A stretch of DNA of 64,000 nucleotides from an uncultured Lachnospiraceae bacterium (GCA_949878435.1 CATLAK010000004.1:62001-126000); one strand, 5' to 3'; counted from the first letter of the stretch, positions 1 to 9,303 are shown. A program made the numbers and translations. Notes: generated by a model not told the origin, from the letters alone.

Positions 1-259
1 CGCAATAATGCCCCTTGCAAGATTTCACAATTATTTGGTCACCCGCAATCTCATAAACCAAACGGTTAGCTTCATCTATGCGTCTGCTAAATGACCCAGA
101 CTTTCCATATTTCAAAAGTTCAGGTTTTCCTATCCCTTGTAATGCTCCATCCCGTGCTATACTCTGCAGTAATTGATTTATCTTTTTCAATATCTTTTTA
201 TCCTGTGTCTGCCAATAGAGGTATTCACTCCAGCCATCTTCTGCAAAAATAATCTTCAT
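1..259 (-). CDS. yoeB: YoeB-family mRNA interferase toxin (3' end cut by window edge)
   Basis: This is the toxin of a type II toxin-antitoxin pair, a ribosome-dependent mRNA endonuclease of the RelE/YoeB fold. The 86 visible codons align along their whole length with Escherichia coli YoeB (84 residues), including the opening with its WSEYLYWQ segment, a GKPE motif and the FSRRID...NRLVYE core. Counterparts of the known catalytic residues are visible as Glu47, Arg66, His84 and Tyr85. The ATG at 259 is preceded by a GGAGG site inside the end of the antitoxin gene, three bases after the antitoxin stop, so the pair is translationally coupled. No stop codon is reached before base 1, so at most a few C-terminal residues should be missing. 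The active-site set looks intact. Confidence 0.93.
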   Translation of the reverse strand, partial: MKIIFAEDGWSEYLYWQTQDKKILKKINQLLQSIARDGALQGIGKPELLKYGKSGSFSRRIDEANRLVYEIAGDQIIVKSCKGHYC

Positions 260-262
260 AGA

Positions 263-520
263 TTATTCCTCCATTGCCAGAAGTTCATCCATAGTTTTTG
301 TTACTATCTGACCATTTTTTATCTGCTCATCCGCTCTATTCAATTTTTCCAAGTATTCAGCATTTTTTCTGGCTTTTTCCAATTCATTATATTCTGCTTC
401 AGATATTATAACAACATTCTTATTTTCTTTACGAGATACAATTACCGGTTCTCCATTAAAAGCCATATCAAAATACTTTTTAATATTTGCCCTTACATCC
501 ATCTGTTTGGTTGCAATCAT
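263..520 (-). CDS. yefM: YefM/Phd-family antitoxin
   Basis: This 85-residue protein is the antitoxin partner of the adjacent YoeB. Its N-terminal half has the Phd/YefM DNA-binding fold signature, with a run of Asn-Ile-Lys-Lys-Tyr-Phe followed by GEPVIVSRK and the conserved ENKNVVIISEAEYNEL segment. The C-terminal half is charged and helical, as expected for the part that wraps and blocks the toxin. Antitoxins of this family bind the promoter of their own operon, and YoeB acts as co-repressor. A strong promoter and three evenly spaced GTAC sites lie directly upstream. The start is an ATG; a purine-rich AAAGAGGTG segment precedes it. Confidence 0.93.
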   Translation of the reverse strand: MIATKQMDVRANIKKYFDMAFNGEPVIVSRKENKNVVIISEAEYNELEKARKNAEYLEKLNRADEQIKNGQIVTKTMDELLAMEE

Positions 521-535
521 AAAGCACCTCTTTCC

Positions 536-563
536 GTACTTGAAACCGTACTGTTTATTGTAC
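536..563. promoter_or_regulatory. Candidate YefM-YoeB operator: three GTAC sites at 12-bp spacing
   Basis: GTAC cores sit at 536-539, 548-551 and 560-563, exactly 12 bp apart, between the -10 box and the yefM start. In E. coli the yefM-yoeB operator carries TGTACA motifs whose centres are 12 bp apart. The spacing match supports autoregulation by the YefM-YoeB complex. The third site here is extra compared with the two-motif E. coli arrangement. Confidence 0.65.
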
Positions 564-567
564 TATA

Positions 568-596
568 ATTATATGTTACTATTATATACAAGTCAA
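568..596 (-). promoter_or_regulatory. Promoter of yefM-yoeB
   Basis: On the minus strand a TTGACT -35 box (591-596) and a perfect TATAAT -10 box (568-573) are separated by 17 bp. This is a near-consensus sigma-A promoter pointing into yefM. Transcription would start next to the GTAC sites, so repressor binding would block initiation. Confidence 0.8.
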
Positions 597-657
597 CGAA
601 ATTTATTATTTTCTTGTTATAAACAGCAAGGAACCTCTCTTATCCCGATAGGTCAAT

Positions 658-3600
658 CTACATTATAACATGTTCCCACCAGAGGCTGTTGTCATCCAAA
701 AACGTCCTGCCGGTCATGGCTCTGTAGGCATCCATAAATTGTTTTTCGGTTATCAGTTCTTCTGTAAAATAGGATTCCGATCCATCTTTTTCTAATTCGG
801 CAGGTGTCTTGGGGCGATATCTTAGGCAGTATAATCCGCTGCCGGATGCTCCAAAGGTGTTGGGGTAAGACGCTGCCATTGACGCCTTTTCTTCCTCAGA
901 AGTGTCCAAATCAGGATGGAAATATAGTAATCTTAAGGATTCTTCAAAAGCAAGATTCCATTTTTCATCAAAATGATATTTGGTAAATTTGGAAGTTTTG
1001 GGTCCTCCCGACACATCATATTCGTACATCAGCTCTCCCGCATCCGTCAGAAACAGAAATTCGCAGGCATCGAACAGATCGATATAGACCATGTATACCT
1101 GACCTTCCTGCCATGTAAAGATAAAGGATATGGGCTTTTTGTGGTCCGTCCGATCCCCGTTTCCGTTCTGACTGACCAGCTCTGGCAGACCGTCTCCGTT
1201 TAAATCCACCTGCCGCCAATCATAGCTTTCTTTTCTCTCTTCCGAAAAGGGAACGTTAATCAGCAAGTCTCCTACCTCGCCATGCATTCCATATCTAATA
1301 TCTTCGGTATTTTCTATCGGTTTAACCATGGACCAGTCGCCCCATGCGACCTGTTCCAAAGCTTTTTGACAGGCTTCAAACTGCTCTGCATCTTTCACGG
1401 CATCATACACTTTTAAGATACAAGGCTCTGCCGCCAATTCTTTTGTGTCTTCGTGCCACTCAAAATCAAGGTAATACTTCTTTCCTGTCGCCCTGCAGAT
1501 TCCCGATGCAATTGCTTTTAATGGCGGAACGTTGTTCGATTCTCCGTCGGTAAATTCTAAATGGAGATTAGAAAAAGCTTCTTCCGCGCCGGACAGCTGA
1601 TAAGCATTTGCAAACATCTCTTCAAGAAAAGCCGGGTCAAGAATTTCCTCTGCGGGAGATTCCTTTTGTATATCCAGCAGCGGCATTCTTTCCAAATATT
1701 CAAAATCCGCCAGTTCCCGGACAATATAAAGAATGCCGTCCTCCTGATTTACAAAAAAATCTTTCACGGGAAAAATCTGCTGGCGGATATAGGGCGTTTC
1801 AATAAATAAGGCATATTGAAAATACAGCAGATTCCCAGAATCACCACACCTATAATTCCCCATTTTGTGAGAATAAACGCAAAGCCCGTTCTTGTCATAT
1901 ATAGCTTCGCAGTCATCGCGCGAAATAAGTCTGGAATCTTCTTCGTACCGGAACACAAACGCCTCTTTTGGATCCCGGTTCTTTTGGGGCAGAGGCTGTC
2001 TCTTTCCATATAATCCTTTAACGACAGAAAACGTCTGATTACATTCGTCCAGCATCAGGACAATCTCATGATTTTCACATACATAACGCAGAATGAAAAT
2101 CCGTCCGCCCCCCACAGGACATATGGCATTCAGATCCAGTTCCCACACATCTTTTGGGTCTGCGTGAACATCCTTCAAATATTGATTGAGGGCATAGCAG
2201 CCGCTCCCTGAATGGCTGAAAAAATCGTCCTCGTTTGGGCGGACGGTATAGGCTGGCGCTTCGGTACTTCCCAGTGCCGGCGCTTCATAAGATTTCCAAT
2301 CCAGCATGGAGTCATAGGACATGGCATAAAATGCAGTCGCTCCTTCTTCCCCATAGTGGAAATCCACCGCGGCAATATACTGGCTGTATTCCTCAATCCC
2401 CGCGTTTACGGCATCGCTGCTCATCAGCAGGCATAATTCCCGTTTGGTTTCCAGTTGTTCGCTCTTAAGGGAGACGGCAAAAAGCCCATTCCCATAAGAA
2501 CAGAGGTCGGTAAGCGTCCATGTACCTGCCGGTATACCCGCTTGTTCGCAGTAATCTGACAAGGCATACTCAATTGCCATGCGCCAGAACAAGTCTACCT
2601 CATAACCGTGGTCGGAGGCAAGAGAGGAAGCAGCAGTTCTCGTTTTACATGTGACCCATTTGTCGTTCAAAACAGAAATCCCGCTTTTTTCTTCTCTTTG
2701 ATCTGCTCTTGCTTCCAACAGGTCGATTTCCCTTATATATGCCCTGTAATCAGGGTTTTCCAAAAGCCTCCAGTCCGGCGCTTCTTCTTTAAGCCATTCC
2801 TCCTTGATTCCAAGTGCTTTCCGCCGCGCCGTAAGGAACCCTTCTATTTCCTGCTCCGTATAAAGGGGACCGTATTCCTGTTCATATAAAGCGTAGAATG
2901 TTTCCCACTGCTTTGCATCTATATCCTCCCAGCAGGGCTCCAATATCCTATATTCTTTGTCCTCGATGGTGTAATAACTTGTTAAAACAAGAAAGGTTTC
3001 GCCAAATACCGGTTCTCCCAAATCGCTTTTGGACGCATCAGAGGCATGAAAAGAGGCTTCGTAAACCAAACAGGCACGTCCGGCATCATCCAGAAATATT
3101 TCTTCAGAATAGCTATCATAAGCGCCGCCGCTTCCATCCCGCAAAAGGGAGCCATAGGCATTAAGCTCCGCACTGCTTCTTGCCCATGAATCAAAGGCAT
3201 AGCGAAGATATAACACATCATCCTCAAATACAATGATAAAGGTCCATTCGTAGTTATCTGACGGAAGCAGTCCGCTAAACCGCACTGCCAATTCTTTCTG
3301 CCCGTCCTTACAGCAGTCAAGATAAGCATAGGTAACTGTTTCCATTTGACCGGTATAGCAAAAGGCTTCATTTACCTGTATTAAAAAATCCTCAAGCAGC
3401 GCGCCGGACGCTAACATTTCATCTGTCAGGAAATCATCATAACCAGAAAAAAGACCTTCCCCATTATTTTCAATAAAGACCTTCCGCTTTCCTGCCAGAA
3501 ATTCTTCATAAGCCTTGATCTCTTCTTTTTCTGCGGCACATAAATCCACTGAATGTATGGTCCATAATGCTACAAACCAAACTGCAAGAAGCCCCAAAAG

Positions 3601-3678
3601 TCTGAAATATTTCACTCTTTTGCACACTTGTCCCATCTTCTCCTTAAAGCGATATTTGTCACTTTCAGTATTATACAT
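658..3678 (-). CDS. Large secreted or membrane-anchored protein of unknown function
   Basis: I do not recognise this 1006-residue protein. A basic N-terminus is followed by a hydrophobic stretch at about residues 27-48 that ends in Cys-Ala-Ala, which fits a signal peptide or N-terminal anchor, so the rest should be extracellular. The body is acidic and aromatic-rich. Two segments resemble the calcium-binding or VCBS-like pattern D-x-N/D-x-D-G-x-x-E-L-x: one near residue 120 (YLDCCKDGQKELAV) and one near residue 830 (VDLNGDGLPELV). The second is the better match, and they hint at repeated modules. Met15 (3636) is an alternative start with an AAGGAG upstream, but at only 3 bases spacing; the listed ATG has no clear ribosome binding site. 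The gene lies 31 bp after the RNase G/E gene on the same strand. Confidence 0.7.
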   Translation of the reverse strand: MYNTESDKYRFKEKMGQVCKRVKYFRLLGLLAVWFVALWTIHSVDLCAAEKEEIKAYEEFLAGKRKVFIENNGEGLFSGYDDFLTDEMLASGALLEDFLIQVNEAFCYTGQMETVTYAYLDCCKDGQKELAVRFSGLLPSDNYEWTFIIVFEDDVLYLRYAFDSWARSSAELNAYGSLLRDGSGGAYDSYSEEIFLDDAGRACLVYEASFHASDASKSDLGEPVFGETFLVLTSYYTIEDKEYRILEPCWEDIDAKQWETFYALYEQEYGPLYTEQEIEGFLTARRKALGIKEEWLKEEAPDWRLLENPDYRAYIREIDLLEARADQREEKSGISVLNDKWVTCKTRTAASSLASDHGYEVDLFWRMAIEYALSDYCEQAGIPAGTWTLTDLCSYGNGLFAVSLKSEQLETKRELCLLMSSDAVNAGIEEYSQYIAAVDFHYGEEGATAFYAMSYDSMLDWKSYEAPALGSTEAPAYTVRPNEDDFFSHSGSGCYALNQYLKDVHADPKDVWELDLNAICPVGGGRIFILRYVCENHEIVLMLDECNQTFSVVKGLYGKRQPLPQKNRDPKEAFVFRYEEDSRLISRDDCEAIYDKNGLCVYSHKMGNYRCGDSGNLLYFQYALFIETPYIRQQIFPVKDFFVNQEDGILYIVRELADFEYLERMPLLDIQKESPAEEILDPAFLEEMFANAYQLSGAEEAFSNLHLEFTDGESNNVPPLKAIASGICRATGKKYYLDFEWHEDTKELAAEPCILKVYDAVKDAEQFEACQKALEQVAWGDWSMVKPIENTEDIRYGMHGEVGDLLINVPFSEERKESYDWRQVDLNGDGLPELVSQNGNGDRTDHKKPISFIFTWQEGQVYMVYIDLFDACEFLFLTDAGELMYEYDVSGGPKTSKFTKYHFDEKWNLAFEESLRLLYFHPDLDTSEEEKASMAASYPNTFGASGSGLYCLRYRPKTPAELEKDGSESYFTEELITEKQFMDAYRAMTGRTFLDDNSLWWEHVIM

Positions 3679-3709
3679 GACAGATGCATCAAAGTTGCAT
3701 CATATGCCC

Positions 3710-4912
3710 TTAAATTAAATCGTCTAATGAAAAGAAATCGGAAAGGGGGCGGCTTTGTTTTTTGCGGGTGATTTCCACGATTCCCAGCGCGGTCATATCC
3801 ACCAGCCGGGTTCCGGACTTATCTTCTTTTAAATAGCCGTCTAAGGTTTGAAGGAGTGTCTGGTTATCTTCCTCAGTGTCCATATTGATGAAATCCACCA
3901 TGATCATGCCGGAATAATTCCGAAGGCGCAGCTGCCTTGCCACTTCCTTTGCCGCTTCAAGATTCACTTTCAGGTAGTATTCCCGGCTTTTTTTGCCTTT
4001 GCTTACGGTCTTTCCTGAATTGACATCGATAACTATCATCGCTTCCGTGGGCTCTATGACCAGATACCCTCCGCAGGGCAGCCATACCTTCCTGCCCAGC
4101 ACTTCTTTCAGGTGTGTCTTCAGGCTGTAGAGCTTTGATAAAGCAAGCAGTTCATCCTGATAAAGCCGGACATCCTTGTCTGTCAAGGCACTCTTTAGTA
4201 TTTCATACACTTCGGCATCGTCCGTTACGATTTCTTCATAGGAAGAAAGAGGGATATTTTTAATCCTGCTTATAACTTCCGTTTCCCTGCGATGGAAACA
4301 AGTGTAGCAGGTTCTGTGCTGATAGGCAGCATGCAAAGTGCGGAAAATAGCAATAAAAGACTTCATTTCCTCAAAAAAAGGGGTAAAGTCCTGCAGGTTT
4401 TCGGCATTGGTGCGGATGGTGAAGGAATATTCCTTCCGTCCGTCCAGTTCCCACTGACCCAACGCCTCTTTGATCTGCTGCTTTTTTTCTGCGCTCAATT
4501 TCCGGGAATAAGAAATGCCGTGTCCCCAATAATTGCACACACAGTACTGACCGGTCAAGGACAAATCGAGGGAGGCGGAAGGCAGCTTTGTTTTCAGCGC
4601 TTCCCCTGTAATCTGGACCACCACCTCATCCTCCTGGTGCAGCACATCTCCTTCCGCCCAGTTTCTGTTTACTGCCAGCACATTCTTTGCATTCCCAAAA
4701 GGCAGATATACCATCTGCTTTCCGTCAATGGAGAGGAATGCGCCGTTCATGCCGGGAACAACATCCTTTACTCTTGCAAGATAAATGTTTCCCAGAATGC
4801 CTTCTTGCCCGGGAAGGGATGCGGTTTCCATAAGGGAAGGTCTTTTTCCCTCAAATAAGGTTATTAAAAGCCTGTCTTTTATTCTGGTGATCACCAATTT
4901 ACCCATTTGCAA
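3710..4912 (-). CDS. rng: Ribonuclease G/E family protein
   Basis: This is an endoribonuclease of the Rne/Rng family, which cuts single-stranded RNA during rRNA maturation and mRNA decay in the cytoplasm. The N-terminus (residues 1-110) contains the S1-like RNA-binding insertion with GNIYLARVKDVVPGMNGAFL. The catalytic DNase I-like part carries both expected magnesium ligands: Asp296 in VIDVNSGK and Asp340 in MIMVDFINM. The protein ends in the usual MTALGIVEITRKK segment at about residue 385 and lacks the longer C-terminal zinc-link and scaffold of RNase E, so at 400 residues it is a minimal RNase G type. Its start overlaps the preceding gene by 14 bp, which implies translational coupling. 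In relatives rplU-rpmA usually follow; here the large secreted gene does. Confidence 0.93.
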   Translation of the reverse strand: MQMGKLVITRIKDRLLITLFEGKRPSLMETASLPGQEGILGNIYLARVKDVVPGMNGAFLSIDGKQMVYLPFGNAKNVLAVNRNWAEGDVLHQEDEVVVQITGEALKTKLPSASLDLSLTGQYCVCNYWGHGISYSRKLSAEKKQQIKEALGQWELDGRKEYSFTIRTNAENLQDFTPFFEEMKSFIAIFRTLHAAYQHRTCYTCFHRRETEVISRIKNIPLSSYEEIVTDDAEVYEILKSALTDKDVRLYQDELLALSKLYSLKTHLKEVLGRKVWLPCGGYLVIEPTEAMIVIDVNSGKTVSKGKKSREYYLKVNLEAAKEVARQLRLRNYSGMIMVDFINMDTEEDNQTLLQTLDGYLKEDKSGTRLVDMTALGIVEITRKKQSRPLSDFFSLDDLI

Positions 4913-5582
4913 TAAGCGGCATCAGACTGCCGTCTTCCTCCCTTTTGTAGGTTTCCAGCCGGTGTACCCTGAAGGGAAATTCCGGCAGAGCTATATTTAG
5001 TGTCTCAAAAAAGGTTTCCAGCACGAAGCCGGGCTTTAGATTGCTTCCGCTGCCGGCGTCTAGCAGCATATAAACGCTGCTGTCCCTGATTTCCAGCTGA
5101 TAGATACCTGCTTTTAAATCAAGTTCCTTCTCTCCTTTTTTGGTCTTTTTCATTACTATAATCTGGTCCTGACGGTAAAAGGCGTCCAGCTTGTCCTTCC
5201 AATCCGGCGGGAGGGTAAGGTGGTCGCTGAAAGATACCAGATAATCGGCGGCGGCAACGCTTGCCATGGCATTTTTTTCTTTTTCATCCAGAACCTTTGC
5301 ATCCAGAATGCGGATGCCATCCACCATCACCGCATTCAGCCGATGGACCAACTCTTCTATGCTGTCAAGGGAGTTTAGCTCCACGTCAAAATATTCCCCG
5401 CTGCTGGTGTGTCCCACGGATAAAGGCGCCGCAAAAGACATGATCTGGTGAGGGGAAAAGCCAGAGGAATAGGCGATGTCGATTTCCACCCTCCGAATCG
5501 CCTTCTGAAAATAACGCATCACATCCAGATGACCGATAAACTTAACAGGACCTTCTTTAGAAAATTTTATTCTTACTTTCAT
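4899..5582 (-). CDS. TIGR03936/DUF2344 radical SAM-associated protein
   Basis: This is the standard companion of the TIGR03960 radical SAM protein encoded immediately upstream. The 227 residues begin with FSKEGPVKFIGHLDVMRYFQKA and contain the SGFSPHQ...PLSVGHTS segment typical of the DUF2344 family. The molecular role is unknown; conserved linkage to RNase G/E suggests RNA or ribosome maturation. A longer in-frame reading begins at 5660 inside the upstream gene. The ATG at 5582 is preferred because it has an AGAGG site at proper spacing and leaves a 14 bp intergenic gap. The stop overlaps the RNase gene. Confidence 0.88.
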   Translation of the reverse strand: MKVRIKFSKEGPVKFIGHLDVMRYFQKAIRRVEIDIAYSSGFSPHQIMSFAAPLSVGHTSSGEYFDVELNSLDSIEELVHRLNAVMVDGIRILDAKVLDEKEKNAMASVAAADYLVSFSDHLTLPPDWKDKLDAFYRQDQIIVMKKTKKGEKELDLKAGIYQLEIRDSSVYMLLDAGSGSNLKPGFVLETFFETLNIALPEFPFRVHRLETYKREEDGSLMPLIANG

Positions 5583-5596
5583 ACTTACCTCTATTC

Positions 5597-7468
5597 TTAA
5601 ATTTCTCTCTTCTCCATGCACACGCCCGTCCGGTAACGCGCCGCGCCGCAGCCGCTGCATTTCATCCGGCAGTTAGGCGTAACCGCTTCCTCCTGCGCCC
5701 TGTGCCATTCCTTAAGGAGAAATTCCTTTTTGACGCCGCAGTCAAGGAAATCCCATGGGAAGATTTCATCATCGGCTCTTTGCCTTACCGTATAAAAATC
5801 AGGATCGATGCCGCATTCTTCAAACGCGGAGAGCCATACGTCATTTTTGTAATATTCGCTCCAAGCATCATAAAGGCAGCCCTTTTCATAGGCGCGCAGG
5901 ATCACCTGATTTAGGCGTCTGTCCCCCCGGGCAAAAATGCCCTCCAATACGCTCACATCCGCCTCGTGCCAGTTATATTTGATACTCTTCTGGTTCAGCT
6001 GACCGGCAATGGAGGTTCTGGTAAGATACGCCTTGTCCAGAAATTCTTCCTTGGTGCACTGACCCGCCCATTGAAACGGGGTAAAGGGCTTAGGAATGAA
6101 AAAGGAGGTACTTGCCACGATCTGCACCCTGCCGCTGCGCTTTTCCTTTGGAACCGTCTCGTAAAATTCTGCCGCAATCTTATTGCAGAGTTCCGCAATC
6201 GCCCGGATATCTTCCTCCGTTTCCATGGGAAGCCCCAGCATAAAGTATAATTTCACGCGGGTCCACCCGCCTTCAAAGGCAAGGTGTGCCCCGTTTAAAA
6301 TGACTTCCTCGGTCAAGCCTTTATTGATCACATTCCGCATCCGCTGGCTGCCCGCCTCCGGCGCAAAGGTGAGGCTGCTCTTTTTCACATCCTGCACCTT
6401 GTTCATCACATCCAGCGAAAAGGCATCGATTCTAAGGGAAGGCAGGGAAATATTGATTTTCCGCTTCTCGCAATTCTCAATCAGGAAATCCAGAAGCTCC
6501 GGCAGCATAGAATAGTCGCTGGAACTTAAAGAACTTAAAGAGATTTCTTCGTGCCCGGTGTTCTTTAACATTTCCATGGCGTAATGCTTTAGCATCTCCA
6601 CATCCCGCTCCCGCACTGGACGGTAGAGCTGACCCGCCTGGCAGAACCGGCAGCCTCTGATGCACCCTCTTTGAATCTCCAGGACCACCCGGTCCTGTGT
6701 CACCTTGATAAAAGGAACCACCGGCTTGTCGGGATAATAGGTATCCGTCACATCCCGCACCAGTTCCTTTTCAATGATTTCCGGTATGCCGTCCGCCAGA
6801 GGAATTCGTTTTTGGATGGTACCGTCCTTGTTATAAACCACATCATATAAGGAGGGCACGTACATACCCGGAATCAGCGCCGCTTTTTTCAAAAAATCTT
6901 TTCGTCCAAGACCTTTCGCCTTGCATTCTTTGTATAAATCAAGGAGCCTGCGGTACTGGGTCTCCCCTTCGCCGATATAGAACATGTCAAAAAAGTCACA
7001 GATGGGTTCAGGATTGTAGGTGCACGGTCCCCCTCCGATTACGATTGGGTCTTCCGCCCCCCTTTCAGAAGCCAGTAGTGGAATCCCCGAAAGATCCAGA
7101 ATCTGGAGAATGTTTGTGTAGCACATCTCATATTGTAAGGTTATGCCGAGAAAATCAAATTTCCTGACTGGATCCTGGGATTCTAAGGCAAACAAGGGGA
7201 TTTGCTCTTTTCGCATCACCTGGTCTAAATCTACCCAGGGGGAATACACTCGCTCACACCATACATCTTCAAAACGGTTGAGCATGTCATATATAATCTG
7301 AATGCCAAGATGGGACATCCCGATTTCGTATACGTCGGGGAAGCACATGGCGAAGCGGATCTGTATCTCGTCCTTATTTTTCATGACGGAATTGACTTCG
7401 TTTCCAATGTAGCGGGCAGGTTTTTCTACCTGCATCAGTATTTCATCGCTTAATGCCAGTTTTCTCAT
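5597..7468 (-). CDS. TIGR03960 family B12-binding-domain radical SAM protein
   Basis: This 623-residue protein is a radical S-adenosylmethionine enzyme. The cluster-binding motif CxxxCxxC is visible at Cys269, Cys273 and Cys276 in the sequence RGCIRGCRFCQAG. The N-terminal 200 residues resemble the cobalamin-binding fold found in this family (FPDVYEIGMSHLG, VIGGGPCTYNPEP). The C-terminus ends in a Cys-rich patch (CRMKCSGCGAARY) that may bind metal. The substrate is not known. The gene starts within the last bases of the ABC transporter gene (ATGA overlap) and is followed by its usual partner, so the three genes are probably one transcript. Confidence 0.93.
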   Translation of the reverse strand: MRKLALSDEILMQVEKPARYIGNEVNSVMKNKDEIQIRFAMCFPDVYEIGMSHLGIQIIYDMLNRFEDVWCERVYSPWVDLDQVMRKEQIPLFALESQDPVRKFDFLGITLQYEMCYTNILQILDLSGIPLLASERGAEDPIVIGGGPCTYNPEPICDFFDMFYIGEGETQYRRLLDLYKECKAKGLGRKDFLKKAALIPGMYVPSLYDVVYNKDGTIQKRIPLADGIPEIIEKELVRDVTDTYYPDKPVVPFIKVTQDRVVLEIQRGCIRGCRFCQAGQLYRPVRERDVEMLKHYAMEMLKNTGHEEISLSSLSSSDYSMLPELLDFLIENCEKRKINISLPSLRIDAFSLDVMNKVQDVKKSSLTFAPEAGSQRMRNVINKGLTEEVILNGAHLAFEGGWTRVKLYFMLGLPMETEEDIRAIAELCNKIAAEFYETVPKEKRSGRVQIVASTSFFIPKPFTPFQWAGQCTKEEFLDKAYLTRTSIAGQLNQKSIKYNWHEADVSVLEGIFARGDRRLNQVILRAYEKGCLYDAWSEYYKNDVWLSAFEECGIDPDFYTVRQRADDEIFPWDFLDCGVKKEFLLKEWHRAQEEAVTPNCRMKCSGCGAARYRTGVCMEKREI

Positions 7469-9165
7469 TTTGCTTGATCCTTTTCGTTTTCTTTTTGGTA
7501 GAGCCCCCGAAAATAATTGTTGCTTTTTAGGAGGTCTTCAAATGTTCCATTGCCGATGATTGTCCCGTTTTTAAATAGGAGGATCCGGTCAAAATCAGCG
7601 ATGGAGGATAGGCGGTGGGCTATGGAGATTACGGTGGCATCCTGGGCATTTTTTAACAGCGTTTTCATGATGATGTGTTCTGTTATGTTGTCAAGGGCTG
7701 ATGTTGCTTCGTCCAAAATAATGATTTCAGGAGCATCCAGCCAGAGACGGGTTAAAGCCAGACGCTGCTTTTCTCCGCCAGACAGGCAGGTTCCTTTTTC
7801 TCCGATTTTTGTATCCAGTCCGTTTGTTAAGGAACTGATCAGGGGCATTAATTGTGTTTTCTCAAGGCTTGCATAAATTTCTGTATCCGAAATTTTTTTG
7901 TCAAATATAAGGTTTTCTCTGATTGTGCCGTCAAATACGGGGGCGTCCTGGGATAGGTAGGATACTTTTTCATATAAAGACGCCAGAGAAAACCTTTTTA
8001 AGGGAGTCTCATCAAAAAGAATATCGCCCTCATCATATTTAAGAAGTCCGATCAATGCTTTTGCCAATGTTGATTTTCCGGAACCCGACTCACCGACAAA
8101 CGCTACTTTTTCTCCTTTTTTAATCCTCAGGCTGACAGATTTAAGAACTTGTTTGTCTCCATAGGAAAAAGATAAGTTCTCAACGCGGATTTCATTTGAA
8201 AGCGTATGAAAAGAAATGCCTTCTTCAAGCTGTCTGTCCTCCTTCAAGTCCAACAATTCTGTAAATCGCAGCCAAGCCGTTTTGTTCAGCTTGTACTGAA
8301 CAAAAATGACGTTAAAAACAGCAATAGGTGTATAGGCATTATCAATCAATGTAATCAAAGCAACCACAGAACCGACAGTCAGATGACTATTCTTCCACGC
8401 ATAAGTCAAAATCCCCACATCCAGACAGGCGACCAGTAATGCAAATATTGTAAAAAACGCTTCATGTATCATGGTCATTTTTATTTTCGATGATACGATG
8501 ATTCGTTTTGCTTTAAAAGCTTTTTCCACCTCTCTTGAAAAGTAGTGTTTCATACGGAAAACGGGCATTTCCATGAAGCCCCGTACAAGAAAATGACTCA
8601 GCTCCTCTTCATTTGTCAAGATGGATTCTTTGATCTGATACAATCCTTTAAGCAATAAATTGGTCACTATAAAGATGACGATATACCCTGCCAGGAGAAA
8701 ATAGGTGATATTTCTGTCTATTTTCCAAATAAAATACAGACTGAACAAAATCGTCGGCAATAAATTTCTTACAACACAGAAACAAAAGTCATAGAGAACC
8801 CCTTTTCCCGCATCAGCGCCGTTTTCAATCTGCTGCACCAATTTCCCTGTCCCCAGCTTTTGATATGCAGCGTAATCCATTTTGCCTATTTTCTGTAAAG
8901 CCAGCAATTTAAAATCCAGATAAATCCCATTTTTCAGCTTTGCCGACGGATATTCGTCCAGATAATTCATTCCATAGTTTACCAGAAGAATACCGCCATA
9001 AAACAAAATTCCATAAAAGGTTATCGTTCTGTCTGTCAATCCATCCACGATTCTTTGAAAATAATCCGCCTTAAAATTTGCCATAAACGCATTAAACAAC
9101 CCAATTGCCAGATATACAACCACCCATTTTCTATTTTCTTTTAAAATAACTTTCATATATCGCAT
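7465..9165 (-). CDS. ABC transporter, fused permease and ATPase
   Basis: This 566-residue half-transporter has an N-terminal six-helix permease domain (about residues 15-300) and a C-terminal ATPase domain. Walker A is GESGSGKST at 358-366, the signature LSGGE at 461-465 and the Walker B glutamate sits in ILDEATSALD at 485-486. It would act as a dimer in the membrane, most likely as an exporter of a peptide, lipid or drug; the substrate cannot be told from sequence. An AAGGAG site precedes the ATG at good spacing. No second half-transporter is adjacent, so a homodimer is likely. A very short ORF with a GGAGGTG site lies just upstream. Confidence 0.92.
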   Translation of the reverse strand: MRYMKVILKENRKWVVVYLAIGLFNAFMANFKADYFQRIVDGLTDRTITFYGILFYGGILLVNYGMNYLDEYPSAKLKNGIYLDFKLLALQKIGKMDYAAYQKLGTGKLVQQIENGADAGKGVLYDFCFCVVRNLLPTILFSLYFIWKIDRNITYFLLAGYIVIFIVTNLLLKGLYQIKESILTNEEELSHFLVRGFMEMPVFRMKHYFSREVEKAFKAKRIIVSSKIKMTMIHEAFFTIFALLVACLDVGILTYAWKNSHLTVGSVVALITLIDNAYTPIAVFNVIFVQYKLNKTAWLRFTELLDLKEDRQLEEGISFHTLSNEIRVENLSFSYGDKQVLKSVSLRIKKGEKVAFVGESGSGKSTLAKALIGLLKYDEGDILFDETPLKRFSLASLYEKVSYLSQDAPVFDGTIRENLIFDKKISDTEIYASLEKTQLMPLISSLTNGLDTKIGEKGTCLSGGEKQRLALTRLWLDAPEIIILDEATSALDNITEHIIMKTLLKNAQDATVISIAHRLSSIADFDRILLFKNGTIIGNGTFEDLLKSNNYFRGLYQKENEKDQAK

Positions 9166-9240
9166 AACTGTACTCCTTTTCCGATGTTATCATTTTAAAA
9201 GTAAAAGTACAGTTGTGACTGCCAGCAAGTTTCATTATCC

Positions 9241-9303
9241 TCAGCACAATCTGCTAACAGTTTTCATCAACTGTACTGAGTATTTATCTCGAATCAATCT
9301 CAT
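9241..9303 (-). CDS. Possible 20-residue leader or precursor peptide
   Basis: A short ORF reading MRLIRDKYSVQLMKTVSRLC lies 75 bp ahead of the ABC exporter on the same strand. A perfect GGAGGTG lies upstream, but about 12 bases from the ATG, which is longer than ideal. The peptide is basic and ends in Cys. It could be a leader peptide, a small exported peptide served by the transporter, or chance. It matches no family I know. Confidence 0.22.
   Translation of the reverse strand: MRLIRDKYSVQLMKTVSRLC

Noticed and set aside
173-568. 131-codon plus-strand reading opposite the yefM-yoeB genes
   Set aside because: Its product is a Phe/Ile-rich mirror of two confidently identified minus-strand genes and it has no ribosome binding site.
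4292-4858. 188-codon plus-strand reading inside the RNase G/E gene
   Set aside because: It is antisense to conserved catalytic sequence and shows no family features.
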